Source: Salvia splendens
Taxonomy: Eukaryota > Streptophyta > Magnoliopsida > Lamiales > Lamiaceae
Direction of reading: 5' to 3'
Length of the DNA: 64,000 bases
NCBI RefSeq assembly: GCF_004379255.2
Contig: NC_056046.1
Coordinates: 10,354,001 to 10,418,000, forward strand
Shown here piece after piece: positions 1 to 10,488 of the stretch. The first letter of the stretch is position 1, and each line of letters starts with the position of its first letter. A program made the position numbers and the translations under genes. Below the pieces are notes generated by a model. That model did no database searches. It was not told where the DNA came from and was given only the letters and a program-made list of their open reading frames with translations.

Positions 1-1854
1 ATCTTCATTCTCTACCAGCATTTACTAACATCAGAAATTCGCGGATCCATCAGAGAACAATAAAGATAACAATACAATTACACAAACAAAGCTATAAGCC
101 ATTTACATTTCTTACATTGTAGTAAATACACTAGACCCAAACTCATTTTTAGGTTTTTTATGGAGTAGCACTAAATATGGTACTATTGCAAAAATTTTGT
201 GAGATATATATTTTAAAATTGTAAATTTTGAATTTGGTGTGTGTAAATGGTTAGAGTAAAACTACATTTGTATGACTGTATGACATATACTTAAAAAGCT
301 TGGTTGGAGATGGTCTAACTTTCGAAAAGATTCTAGTGCAAATTGTGCAATAAATTGATAAAAAGCTAATTACCAACCACCATATATGAGCGTATTTCCC
401 CTCTCTTATTCCTTTATTTTTATTTTTTGAAATAATACACATAAATAAATAATTATATTTATTTTACAACACCTTAATTCCCGCACCATGCAAAAGTATT
501 TGGATTGGTAAATTAATTTTAAAGTTATACAATACATTACCACTCCATAAAATCTGAAATTGAAGGGAAAATATAGTTAGAATTTAGAAACATTAAAAAA
601 AATAAAAAGCGAGAGGTAGCTATATACAGTCACACGGAATGTGACAAAAAATTATGGAATAACAGATTCCACTGGCAGATCACGAGAACAAAAAAGACGA
701 TGCATGTGAGTTTGATGTTTCCGTTTTGCTCGATTCAAATTTAATGATGATATAAAATCAATGTTCAGTATTTAATCAGGCGATGTACTATTAAAATATC
801 CTAGTTCATTAATGAAAAACGATCTTATGCATTTAGAAATTAATTAGATGAGCTAAAAACATGACAAGATCAATAAAATTTCCGTCCTTCTTGAAAAGAA
901 GAGATTCTATAAAACATATTAGTACTAGTATATACTGAGACTATATACTAATAATTCGTTGATTTTACTACTTGCAATATTTTTTTATGATGGGTCCAAT
1001 CAAACTACTATAATGAATTGAGAGCGTACAATTAGTATTTATGTGAATTAGTATAATGAATTGATAGCGTACAATTGAGACTATCTGTAAAAAGTATAAA
1101 CGGTTAAAAATTGAAACTAAAAAAAATACTATATTACAACTATTCCACATCGATGTACAAAGAGAACTGAAATCACTATGTAAGTCTCGTGGCCTCTACT
1201 CCTATTACCAATTGGTTTTAGAATAAAACAATAGGTTTCTATAATAAACATAAACATAAACATTAGTATATCTGTAAGTATAATCTGAATTAGAGAGTGC
1301 CCCTCTCTGCACAATGCCGCACGTGCCGATCACGAATCCGTGCGTAGATATTGCCAGTTGTAAGAATGAAGACAAGGCCGTTGGTCAAGTTCAGCGTATC
1401 ACGCTGTAAGCGATGAAGGACTGTCGAATGGTGGGCTGCCACATCATCGGGGGCACTGATTCTGCAGGAGCAGCGAATCACGGGCAGTTTCCAGTGGGCG
1501 AAGATATTTGTTTGAAGAACGTTGTATGATGTCTAAATTTGGTAATCTTTGGTGATGGAATAAACTAGATATACGTTTCCGTGGGCGGCGAAGCACGTGG
1601 TTTGGTGTGTTTCAGTTTTCCCTGCACCATTTTCTGTGTGCTTCTTCCGGTGTTTTCATTATTTTTTTTATTATTACTCCACTAAATAAACAGGGAGTAT
1701 TTAAAGACAATAATAGTATTTTACTATTGGATCCGAATTTAAAATATTTGATATCAGATAATTAAATGTTGTTTTGCTTCATATACTTTATGGAAAAATG
1801 TTCTATTAGAATACATACTTTCATCCAAAAATATAATCTTAATAATGGAGTATA
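1..1854. other. AT-rich intergenic stretch, no gene recognised
   Basis: Mostly AT-rich sequence with only short, composition-driven open frames. The one exception is a more GC-balanced island near 1290-1500, listed separately. No promoter, RNA gene or repeat boundary could be supported in the rest. Confidence 0.5.
1290..1500 (-). other. GC-richer island with an open minus-strand frame, unidentified
   Basis: About 200 bp of clearly higher GC than its surroundings. The minus strand is open for at least 63 codons and reads like real protein (C, H, R and D residues well mixed, segment SAPDDVAAHHSTVLHRLQ), but I do not recognise a family. No splice sites or start could be assigned with confidence. 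It could be a decayed exon, a captured gene fragment or part of an old transposon. Confidence 0.25.
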
Positions 1855-2129
1855 CTTCTTCCATCCACAAAATAATATTCACAATTGCCATTTTGGTCGT
1901 CAAAATAAAGTTCAATTTTGTCATTTTGACGTCCATAAAATAATGTCCATATTTACTTTTTTTCATTTTTGGTGAATAGATTTCCACTAACTCATTACAC
2001 TCACATTCTATTATAAACTAATATATAAAGTAAGACCCATATTTTAATTATTTTTTTCAACCCATTTTCCTTCACATTTCTTAAAACCTGCACCAAATCA
2101 AAATGAGACTTTAAATCGTGGACGGGGAG
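1855..2129. repeat. Stowaway-like MITE (decayed)
   Basis: The ends read cttcttccatccac and, on the other strand, ctccccgtccacga, the degenerate CTCCCTCCGTCC-type terminus of plant Tc1/mariner-related Stowaway elements, flanked by TA on both sides. The interior is AT-rich and non-coding. Confidence 0.5.
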
Positions 2130-2817
2130 TACGAGTTTTAATGGAATTTTTTAAAATAAAATAGAAATAAAAAAATAAGGTATTAATTTTTTATTGTAGA
2201 AAATATAACTCAACTCATTACCAATAAATTTACCACAAATAAATATAGACTAATTTGGATGGAAGATCTAAAATGAAAACATAACTATTTTTCGTGGACG
2301 ATAGTAGTAGGTGGAGTATCTTCTAGTTCCATATTTATATAAGTGCAAATTACTGAAAACCATGAAGTTTGGTCAAATTATGGTTTATCCCGCAATTTTC
2401 CAAAAATATCACGTAGTTAATATTTGTTCTTAATTATTTTTTATTTATTCTTTATTAAAATTGTAATCTGATATAACAATATAAAAAGTCATGGAGTATA
2501 TGAAAATGTCATATTTGATGACAAATATTTAAATAAAAAGGATTTGAATTACAAATTATGAATATTATGTAGATACAATTGATGTAATAGGCTATTCATT
2601 ATTCATATTAAATATTCCCGATTTGGTTGGTGGAATATTAAATACCGATAGTATCGAACAGGCGTTGGCTGTAAGTTGTAACAAAATGCCACACATACTA
2701 TTAGTATTATTGAATAGAGGTGTCACCTTCACTTCACTATTACATGGTAGGCTGTACCTAAACAATAATATATATCGTCACAATAATAAACGGCATGCAG
2801 TTTTTAGCCTTTTTTTG

Positions 2818-3910
2818 CAATGTTTTAAAAACCGGACCGGCAAGCGAACCGGCGTCATTACTGGTTCAACCGGTTCACTGGTCGAACCATTGGTTGAACC
2901 AAAATACTGTTTATATATATATATATATTTATTTAGTAGTAAATAATAAAATTTAATCAAATGTTTTATCAATAAATATTATAGTATTATACATTTAATA
3001 GTATTATTATAGAAAACAAGTCTTGTACTACTATATTAGAATATTTAATGACGTTAAGTTTAAATACAATAATAAATTATAATACACAATATTAAAAACT
3101 AATATTAAACTCTATGTATAATTTTAAACTCCTATATTATAAAACATTAGTGATTGTAAAAGTATAATTAAAATATAAGAAATATATTAAAATTAACAAT
3201 TTCTTAAAAGAATATATAAAATTAAAATGAATTATCTTAAAAGAATATAAAATTAAAAAGAATATATTTTTAGTGAATGATAGAATTTTATTAATTTTTT
3301 ATCAACAAATATAATTAAATATATAAATTATACTAGTAGTAAGTTATTGCAAATAAAAAATATAATATTTATGTATAAAAATAAATAAGTTCATAGTATT
3401 ATTTTCAAAAAGTAATGCGGCAAAATAATATTATACACAAAGATATATGAATAAACATAAATTAAAAACATATATTTAGTAAATACTCCTAGTATATAAT
3501 CAAATAGTAGTAAACTTTTAATATGATTAATCACATACTCTTAATATACATATATACGTATTAAACACGAATTATTAGTTTATATAGATAAATATTTCGT
3601 GTTTAACATATGAAAATAATTTATGTTCATATTACTACTAAGAAGTCCTTGTGGTGTAGTGGTAGAATTATTGGTAAATTCATTGGGAGGTCTTGAGTTC
3701 GACCCCTATCAAGGCCAAAATTTTAGAATAAAATTTTGAAAAGCATTTGAACCGGTTTTCGGTTCCCGGCCAGACCGGTCCGACCGGCCGGTTTCGGCGG
3801 TTCATGGCGGTTTAACATGTCACTGGTTTTATAGTGCTAACCGGACCGGATCACCTACCGGTTCGCGGTTGAACCGGCCGGTCCGGTCCGGTCCGATTTT
3901 TTAAACATTG
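2818..3910. mobile_element. non-autonomous hAT-like element
   Basis: Terminal inverted repeats begin caatgttttaaaaaccgg on the left, and the right end read in reverse gives caatgtttaaaaaatcgg. Both ends carry many subterminal copies of ACCGG/CCGGT. The flanks TTTTTTTG and CTTTTTTG match at 7 of 8 bases, consistent with the 8-bp target duplication of hAT transposons. The roughly 0.6-kb interior is very AT-rich with no transposase. It contains a tRNA-like segment at 3645-3716. Confidence 0.65.
3645..3716 (+). repeat. tRNA-like (tRNA-Gly-related) relic inside the hAT element
   Basis: A 72-nt segment has a pol III A-box-like stretch (tggtgtagtggtagaa) and a B-box-like stretch (gagttcgacccc). The acceptor stem pairs gtccttg with caaggcc at six of seven positions. 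The TΨC stem and the anticodon arm do not fold properly, so it is not a working tRNA. It is probably a tRNA-derived piece, perhaps a SINE relic, carried by the element. Confidence 0.45.
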
Positions 3911-5255
3911 CTTTTTTGCTGTTCACGCTCGCGTAGTTGAGTCCTATCTAAGCAATGAATAATTTTGATTTTGTATGTCGTACGATCATATTTATTCTCA
4001 ATTACTCTCATTAAAACTCCATAACTCTACTGGAAATCGACAAATGATGAATTTTGGGCAGTTGGCAAAGATTTTTTTTTGGAGGCCAAATTTTATTCAA
4101 CTTTTTTGCAATTCTTTTTATTCATCATCCTTTTGGGATTGTTAAAGTTTAATAAAGCCAAAATTATTCTGTATTCAGGCTTTTTATGGAGGTGGAATGG
4201 AATGAAGCCAAGAATACAGGCATGTGATGACCGCCATGGGCTGACACGTGTTGTGTTTTTCATAACTTTACCATGACCTAATACTAATAGTAGCACTTTT
4301 TTAGTTGTATTGACGTATTTTAAAACAAAAAAAAATACAATAATTCCCCATTAATAATTTACGAGAGACATGTCTCGTGATTGCCGTGAATTAGACAATC
4401 CATTTATAGTATTTTAGGGATTTTCGTATTACCCTTGACATGTGAGATGTTTTTTTATAACTCGTTATCTATTTTTTTGCTTAATAGGAATCCTTGGAAA
4501 TCATAGGAAAATTGTATTTTTAATCTAGTGCTTCGCAATTGCAACCTTTATATATGCTGTTTTCTTCATTTATGACTTGTGAGAGAGCTATAAAGACAAA
4601 AATGTCAAAAAAAATTATTTGAGTTTATTTTACTATTTTACAGGCTATTAATTGTAAAGAAAATAACTCTTCAATGAAATGGCCCAATGGCTTCTCCTGT
4701 CACAACATGAATCTATTTATGCCCCACTGGTTGGGGATTTTCCCATACACAGGTTTATCACAATAACACTTGTAATATTGATTATTTGAGGGTTAGATCA
4801 AATTTTATTTAGTAGTAGGAATTTAATACTGTATGTGATTCTAAATACAGCCCATCCATAGAAAAGATATTACAACTGCTTTTATTTTCTAGAGATGGTT
4901 GAGTACTTTGGTTGTTGGGCCTATTGGTTTTTTGCATCTCTTCGTTACTTGCACGGGCCTGATGACTACTGGGCCCAATCCCAATTTTCAATATCTCTCT
5001 GAACTTCCTTGATGTATTAATTTTATTGATAACATTAATTTACCTTGACTCCGCCTCCATGCTAATTAAGTATTCACTCAATATATTATAGCGTACATAC
5101 GAATAGTTAAATTTTCAATTCTGCTAATTTTTTATACGGCCGTCAAATTTACTACGAATTAATATATTTATGCCTAATTAGTTAATTTTACCGATCTCCA
5201 ATTTCAAGAATGATATATTGGAGCTTGCAACCCCCTTTTTGACCGCCTTCAAAAC
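3911..5255. other. intergenic, no gene recognised
   Basis: AT-rich sequence between the hAT-like element and the Copia element. Short open frames exist but have no recognisable domains, and no convincing transposon ends were found. Confidence 0.5.
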
Positions 5256-5260
5256 CCAAG

Positions 5261-5859
5261 TGTAATAATGGAGTGCTCATTTCAGTTGGAAGAAGCTCGG
5301 CTAGAAAGGAGTTCGGTAAGCTCGGCTTACCGAGCTGGAACTAGCCTGGAACTAGCCGAGAAGAAGAAGAAGGCAGAAGTCGGTAAGCTCAGCGGTAAAG
5401 AAGCTCGGTATGGAAGCTCGGTAAGGAAGCTCGGCGTTGAGCTGGAATGAGCCGAGAAGGAAGAGTTCGGTTGTAAGCCGAGAAGGAGTTCGGTATTGAG
5501 CCGAAGAAGGAGTTCGGTCTTGAACCGAGAAGGTAGAAGCAACCTAGCCGAACTAGCCGTTGGAGCAGCAGTTAGTTAGCTGAGATGTAGCGGTTATTCT
5601 TCTTGCTTTCTTGATTCTTCTTGTAGTTAGTTAGTAGCAGTTGCTACGTGATTATGGAGCTTTAAATAGCTCACCGTGTATGTAGTTTAGAGTAGAGTTT
5701 AATCAATAAAGAGTTTTCCAGTTTTCTCTCCAAGATTATCATCTTCAATACTCAAAGTGTGAGTGTGTGTGTTTTCTGCATTGTGTGATCTCATACAACA
5801 GTGAGTGTGTGTGTGATCTTATTGAGTGTGTGAAAGCCTTGTGTGCGTAAATCCCAACA
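5261..5859 (+). repeat. 5' LTR of the Copia element
   Basis: Begins tgtaataatgg and ends atcccaaca. The U3 part carries a cluster of GCTCGGTA/AGTTCGGT/GAGCCGAG words, including about three imperfect 25-29-bp repeats at 5457-5532. A TATA-like tttaaata lies near 5665 and an aataaa polyadenylation-type signal near 5704. Confidence 0.93.
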
Positions 5860-5861
5860 AG

Positions 5862-5877
5862 TGGCGCCGTCTGTGGG
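5862..5877 (+). other. primer-binding site of the Copia element
   Basis: Two bases after the 5' LTR comes tggcgccgtctgtggg. The leading TGG is complementary to the CCA end of a tRNA, as expected for minus-strand priming. I could not assign the tRNA species. Confidence 0.7.
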
Positions 5878-5923
5878 AAAGGGATATTGAAGCTGATTTG
5901 CAGAGGATCAAACGGTTTCAGAG

Positions 5924-8689
5924 ATGGCAGCAAGGCTTGATGCAGAGAAGTTCACAGGCAAGAATGATTATGGCCTGTGGAAGATGAAGATGAAGGCGGT
6001 TTTAATTCAACAAGGCTTGGCGGCAGTTCTTGCAAAACCAGATGAGAAAGGAAAGGCTCCAGTGCTTGATGAAAAAGCTCAGGCAAAGATGGAGGAGATG
6101 CAGCTCAAGGCACATTCTGCAGTGATTCTGTGCCTTGGAGATAAGGTCTTGAGGGAAGTTCAAGAAGCCAAGACTGCGGTGGAGATCTTGGACAAGTTAG
6201 ATGAAGTTTACTTGGCCAAATCCTTGGCTAACCGGCTGTATCTCAAGAAGAGGCTGTATGCCTATAGTTTTTCTGGAGATAGGTCCATCATTGAGCAGCT
6301 AGAGGAGTTCAACAAGATCATTGATGACCTGGGATCTGTTGATGTCAAGATCTCAGATGAGGATAAGGCCATTCTCACATTGAATGCCTTACCTAGCTCG
6401 TATGACCAGCTAAGTGATGCAATTATCTATGGAAGAGATAAACCTATCACCTATGCAGAAGTCTATTCAGCCTTGATGGCCAAAGAACTCCAGAAGACAG
6501 CCAACAGAGGCTCTGCAAGCTCCAATGTTCAAGCTGCAGAGGCCTTGAATGTGAAGAAGTTCAAGAAGCAGAACTTCAAGAAGAAGTTTGAGGGCCCTAA
6601 ACCCTCAAGTTCAGATGCTCAGAAGGAAACCAGAGCTTGCTATTGGTGCAAGAAACCTGGACATTTGAAGAAAGATTGTCATGCATGGAAGAGAAAGATG
6701 GCCTCAGAGGGACACAATCAATCTGATTGTGTGGAGAGTGCTGATCCCCCGGCTCAACTCATGAATATCAGTGATAGTGGGGTCAGTCATAGGTGGATTA
6801 TGGATTCGGGGTGCAGCTTCCATATGTGCCCCAATAGAAGCTGGTTTCATGATCTTCAAGAAGCATCGGGTACGGTTGTTCTTGGTAATAACCACATTTG
6901 TCAGATCAAAGGAATAGGGAAGGTAAAGCTAAGCCTACAAGATGGCTCTATAAAGATCCTAACTGGGGTGAGGTATATTCCAGAAGTAAAGAGGAACCTC
7001 ATCTCATTGGGAATGCTGGAACAGAAAGGGTTCACCATATTGATGAGTCAAGGAAAATTGTTTGTGAAATCTGGAGATGCAGTGATGATGGAGGCTGACA
7101 GAGAGCATATTCTCTATTATCTGAAGGCTAGGGCTGTTGATGGAGAAAGCAATGCAGTGTCAGATGATTCCATAATGCTATGGCACAAGAGATTGGGCCA
7201 CCCAGCCGAAGGAAGCTTGAAAGAACTCATCAAGAAGGGTCTGATCTCTGGAGATTTCAACAAGATGGACCCCTGTGAGCAATGTATACTTGGAAAGGCT
7301 AAGAAGGCACCCTATCCTACAGGTATTCACTCTTCTACAGCCCCTTTAGACTACATACATAGTGATCTTTGGGGGCCTTCACCGGTGTGTTCAATTGGTG
7401 GAGGAAAGTATTATCTAGCTATCATTGATGACTATACAAGGAAGTTGTGGGTATATATTCTTAAAGAAAAATCTGAAACACTCACAAAGTTCAAGATATG
7501 GTGTAAGGAGGTTGAGCTAGAGAAGGGTAGAAGTGTTAAATGCTTAAGGACAGACAATGGCCTAGAGTTCTTGTCTGCTGAGTTTGATCTGTTTTGTAAA
7601 GAGAAGGGTATGAAGAGGCACCGGACTGTTCCTGGTAATCCTCAGCAAAATGGTGTTGTGGAGAGGATGAATAGGACAATTCTAGAGAGGGTGAGGTGCC
7701 TACTTCTTGGGTCTGGTTTGAGCAGCAGATTCTGGGGTGAGGCTGTGTATACAGCAGCCTATCTCATCAATAAATGCCCATCTACTGCCCTGAAATCTGA
7801 AACTCCTGATTACATGTGGTATGGAGCTCACAGTGACTACTCAAAATACAAGGTGTTTGGGTGTGCAGCCTATGCTCATGCTAGGCAAAGTAAGCTTGAA
7901 GCTAGGGCTCTGAAATGTATCTTGCTGGGGTATCAGAGAGGTGTTAAGGGGTATAGGCTCTGGTGTATTGAGCCCGGTAAGCAGAAGGTCTTGGTGAGTA
8001 GGGATGTGGTGTTCTTGGAGGATCAGATGCCATTCCTGAAAGATAAGCCGGACTCCAATGAAGATGAGGGTGATTTCTTCAAGGTGGAGACTGTGGGGGT
8101 TGGCCTAGGAGCAGGTGGAGTCATTGACTCGGGGAGTGAGTCTGATTCAGATAAAGAAGAGGCTCCAACTCAGGGCAACCAGGCTGGTGAGTCTATATCA
8201 GACTCTATCAGGGACTATCAGCTTGCAAGGGACAGAGTTAGAAGAGAAACAAGGCCACCAACAAAGTTCTCTGATGTTGTGTATTATGCTCTGTGTGCAG
8301 CTGAAGGTATTGATGGTGCAGATCCACTCACATATAAAGAAGCTATGCAGAGTAAAGATAGAGAAAGATGGATTGAAGCCATGAATGAGGAAATAGAGTC
8401 TTTACTCAAGAACAAAACATGGATTTTGGTGGACAAATCCAAGCTGAATACAGATGAAAAGGGGAGAGTGAAGGTGATTAAGATTAACACCTTGCACAAT
8501 CCGGCTGACATGCTAACAAAGTCTCTAGGTAGAGACAAGTTTGATCATTGCAAGAAATGGATCAATGTTTGTGCAAGAACTGAGATGAGCCCTCAGGTGG
8601 AGAATTGTAATAATGGAGTGCTCATTTCAGTTGGAAGAAGCTCGGCTAGAAAGGAGTTCGGTAAGCTCGGCTTACCGAGCTGGAACTAG
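5924..8689 (+). CDS. Copia Gag-Pol polyprotein lacking the RT/RNase H core
   Basis: A 921-residue frame. Residues about 1-235 are a Copia-type Gag. A CX2CX4HX4C zinc knuckle follows (C239, C242, H247, C252). The aspartic protease signature MDSG has D294. A GAG-pre-integrase region (LWHKRLGHP) precedes the integrase core, with D481 (HSDLWGP), D544 (RTDNG) and E580 (NGVVERMN), a complete DDX35E set. Near residue 835 the text passes from the start of the RT region (NEEIESLLKNKTWILVDK) almost directly to the end of RNase H (HNPADMLTKSL). Several hundred residues are missing, including the YVDD-type RT site, without breaking the frame. The frame runs about 84 bp into the 3' LTR, so the last residues are LTR-encoded. 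Gag, protease and integrase could still be functional. Confidence 0.9.
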   Translation: MAARLDAEKFTGKNDYGLWKMKMKAVLIQQGLAAVLAKPDEKGKAPVLDEKAQAKMEEMQLKAHSAVILCLGDKVLREVQEAKTAVEILDKLDEVYLAKSLANRLYLKKRLYAYSFSGDRSIIEQLEEFNKIIDDLGSVDVKISDEDKAILTLNALPSSYDQLSDAIIYGRDKPITYAEVYSALMAKELQKTANRGSASSNVQAAEALNVKKFKKQNFKKKFEGPKPSSSDAQKETRACYWCKKPGHLKKDCHAWKRKMASEGHNQSDCVESADPPAQLMNISDSGVSHRWIMDSGCSFHMCPNRSWFHDLQEASGTVVLGNNHICQIKGIGKVKLSLQDGSIKILTGVRYIPEVKRNLISLGMLEQKGFTILMSQGKLFVKSGDAVMMEADREHILYYLKARAVDGESNAVSDDSIMLWHKRLGHPAEGSLKELIKKGLISGDFNKMDPCEQCILGKAKKAPYPTGIHSSTAPLDYIHSDLWGPSPVCSIGGGKYYLAIIDDYTRKLWVYILKEKSETLTKFKIWCKEVELEKGRSVKCLRTDNGLEFLSAEFDLFCKEKGMKRHRTVPGNPQQNGVVERMNRTILERVRCLLLGSGLSSRFWGEAVYTAAYLINKCPSTALKSETPDYMWYGAHSDYSKYKVFGCAAYAHARQSKLEARALKCILLGYQRGVKGYRLWCIEPGKQKVLVSRDVVFLEDQMPFLKDKPDSNEDEGDFFKVETVGVGLGAGGVIDSGSESDSDKEEAPTQGNQAGESISDSIRDYQLARDRVRRETRPPTKFSDVVYYALCAAEGIDGADPLTYKEAMQSKDRERWIEAMNEEIESLLKNKTWILVDKSKLNTDEKGRVKVIKINTLHNPADMLTKSLGRDKFDHCKKWINVCARTEMSPQVENCNNGVLISVGRSSARKEFGKLGLPSWN

Positions 8690-9204
8690 CCTGGAACTAG
8701 CCGAGAAGAAGAAGAAGGCAGAAGTCGGTAAGCTCAGCGGTAAAGAAGCTCGGTATGGAAGCTCGGTAAGGAAGCTCGGCGTTGAGCTGGAATGAGCCGA
8801 GAAGGAAGAGTTCGGTTGTAAGCCGAGAAGGAGTTCGGTATTGAGCCGAAGAAGGAGTTCGGTCTTGAACCGAGAAGGTAGAAGCAACCTAGCCGAACTA
8901 GCCGTTGGAGCAGCAGTTAGTTAGCTGAGATGTAGCGGTTATTCTTCTTGCTTTCTTGATTCTTCTTGTAGTTAGTTAGTAGCAGTTGCTACGTGATTAT
9001 GGAGCTTTAAATAGCTCACCGTGTATGTAGTTTAGAGTAGAGTTTAATCAATAAAGAGTTTTCCAGTTTTCTCTCCAAGATTATCATCTTCAATACTCAA
9101 AGTGTGAGTGTGTGTGTTTTCTGCATTGTGTGATCTCATACAACAGTGAGTGTGTGTGTGATCTTATTGAGTGTGTGAAAGCCTTGTGTGCGTAAATCCC
9201 AACA
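8606..9204 (+). repeat. 3' LTR of the Copia element
   Basis: Same length as the 5' LTR and read as identical to it. It is preceded by the purine-rich aggtggagaa at the polypurine-tract position and followed by the target duplication ccaag. Confidence 0.93.
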
Positions 9205-9470
9205 CCAAGAGAAAGAACCAAAATTTATATGTGGAACTAAGTAAAAATATGCCAAAAAACTTGGCTACAAAAGTTAGGGTCCTTTGCTGGAAAAGTGTCG
9301 GCCACAAAATCTATCCAGACAAGGCACATTCCTCATTTCCTTCCCTAACTAATTAGACATAAACTACTATTCAAAACTTGAACATATTTTTCTAAGTCAC
9401 AAGACTAGTACTAACTTGATGAATGCTTAAAAATTAATACTAGTACTAACAAGGTAGCAAACTCCATGTT

Positions 9471-10219
9471 TTATGGGATGAGCGGAATATGCTTGTTGTG
9501 TATTGGACGTCGTCTTCTAACCCAAGAATAATCCATTGTGAAATATTCTGATTTGTTGGGGCTCTCTACCCATTCTCTCCATGTCCCTCTTTTTGTCGTC
9601 ATCACTTCGTCTTCCTTCCCAATCCTTTTCTCGCCTGTAAAAGTTCGCGTAGTAAATTATAGTATCAGAAATATATAATACATACAAGTGGGGTGATGAA
9701 TGATGATCATACAGATTATGTCATGGAACAGTTTTATGTTAGAATCAAAAAGATAGTTTGCATGTGCCAGTTTGAGTTCAAAACTACTTTACCTCCTCTT
9801 GCCTTTTCAAAAGTAGTAACTGAAAAATACCCTACCTGCTGAATCTTCCAACAACCTTTTCTGCAGCATAATTCCATTGTAAGCTAACCCCTTCACCTTT
9901 GATCAAACCAAGATATTGTCATTAACTAGTACATTCACACACGCACAAACACAGGAAAATTAAATGAACATACATTTGCCACTTCTAGGAGTTTGAGTTT
10001 TCTTGGTAGTGATAGCTGCCGACCTACAACAATTGAAGATATGAAGCATGAGATAATGCTTGGCATAATAATGTAAGAGAGAAAAGGGAATCACATAATA
10101 GGAAGACTATTACCATACTGCTGCAAAGATTCTTGCACGTTCACATTATCAGAATATGCCACCAAAAATGTGACAGCTAGGCAGAATGCAGTAGCAACAA
10201 GTTTCTTTGACAGTTCCAT
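9471..10219 (-). CDS. RGF/CLEL/GOLVEN-type secreted peptide precursor
   Basis: I assembled four minus-strand exons: 10219-10114, 10023-9974, 9896-9836 and 9634-9471. All junctions are GT-AG and phases agree (106+50+61+164 = 381 nt, 126 residues). The protein starts MELSKKLVATAFCLAVTFLV, a clear signal peptide. A basic/acidic variable region follows, then near the C-terminus DYSWVRRRRPIHN (residues 107-119) and a 7-residue tail. Root meristem growth factor (RGF/GLV/CLEL) peptides are 13-mers with an N-terminal DY, whose Tyr is sulfated by TPST, and a conserved P-x-H-N end. This one keeps D1, Y2, P10, H12 and N13 but has Arg at position 9, where Pro is usual. Such peptides act outside the cell on leucine-rich receptor kinases controlling root meristem activity and gravitropism. 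A TATA-like box lies about 60 bp upstream of the ATG (10279-10285). Exon joins are my prediction. Confidence 0.72.
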
Positions 10220-10488
10220 GGCAAGATTTATCAAACTAGATTTCTCACTCTCTTTAAATTTGCTTTGTCAAACTTGAGATTTATACACTGGAAAAGAAGA
10301 CACGGAGTATAAAAAGAAGATCGATGCCACAACAAGAGAAGGACATACACAAAGCACAAAAATCAGAATTCCAAAATATGTAGAGAGATAAACCTATATT
10401 TTATAGATACTCCACTTTTTAGGGAACTTCACGCAATTTGGGATGAATTTTCTTTTTCTTATTTGTTTTGACACCTACTCCTATGTTA

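Larger units (their letters stand above)
5261..9204 (+). mobile_element. Copia LTR retrotransposon, internally deleted, very young
   Basis: A complete element: 599-bp LTRs at 5261-5859 and 8606-9204 that start TG and end CA, with the 5-bp target duplication ccaag at 5256-5260 and 9205-9209. Reading the two LTRs side by side I found no difference, which implies a recent insertion. A primer-binding site follows the 5' LTR directly. The single frame at 5924-8689 has Gag, zinc knuckle, protease and integrase in Copia order, but the reverse-transcriptase and most of the RNase H domain are deleted in frame. The element therefore cannot have copied itself and must have used enzymes of a relative. 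It sits about 270 bp downstream of the peptide gene at 9.5-10.2 kb. Confidence 0.93.

Noticed and set aside
3640..3720. Functional tRNA-Gly gene
   Set aside because: Anticodon and T stems do not pair and the acceptor stem has a mismatch; kept only as a tRNA-like relic.
5327..5542. Minus-strand open frames in both Copia LTRs
   Set aside because: They only mirror the repeated LTR U3 words and occur identically in both LTRs.
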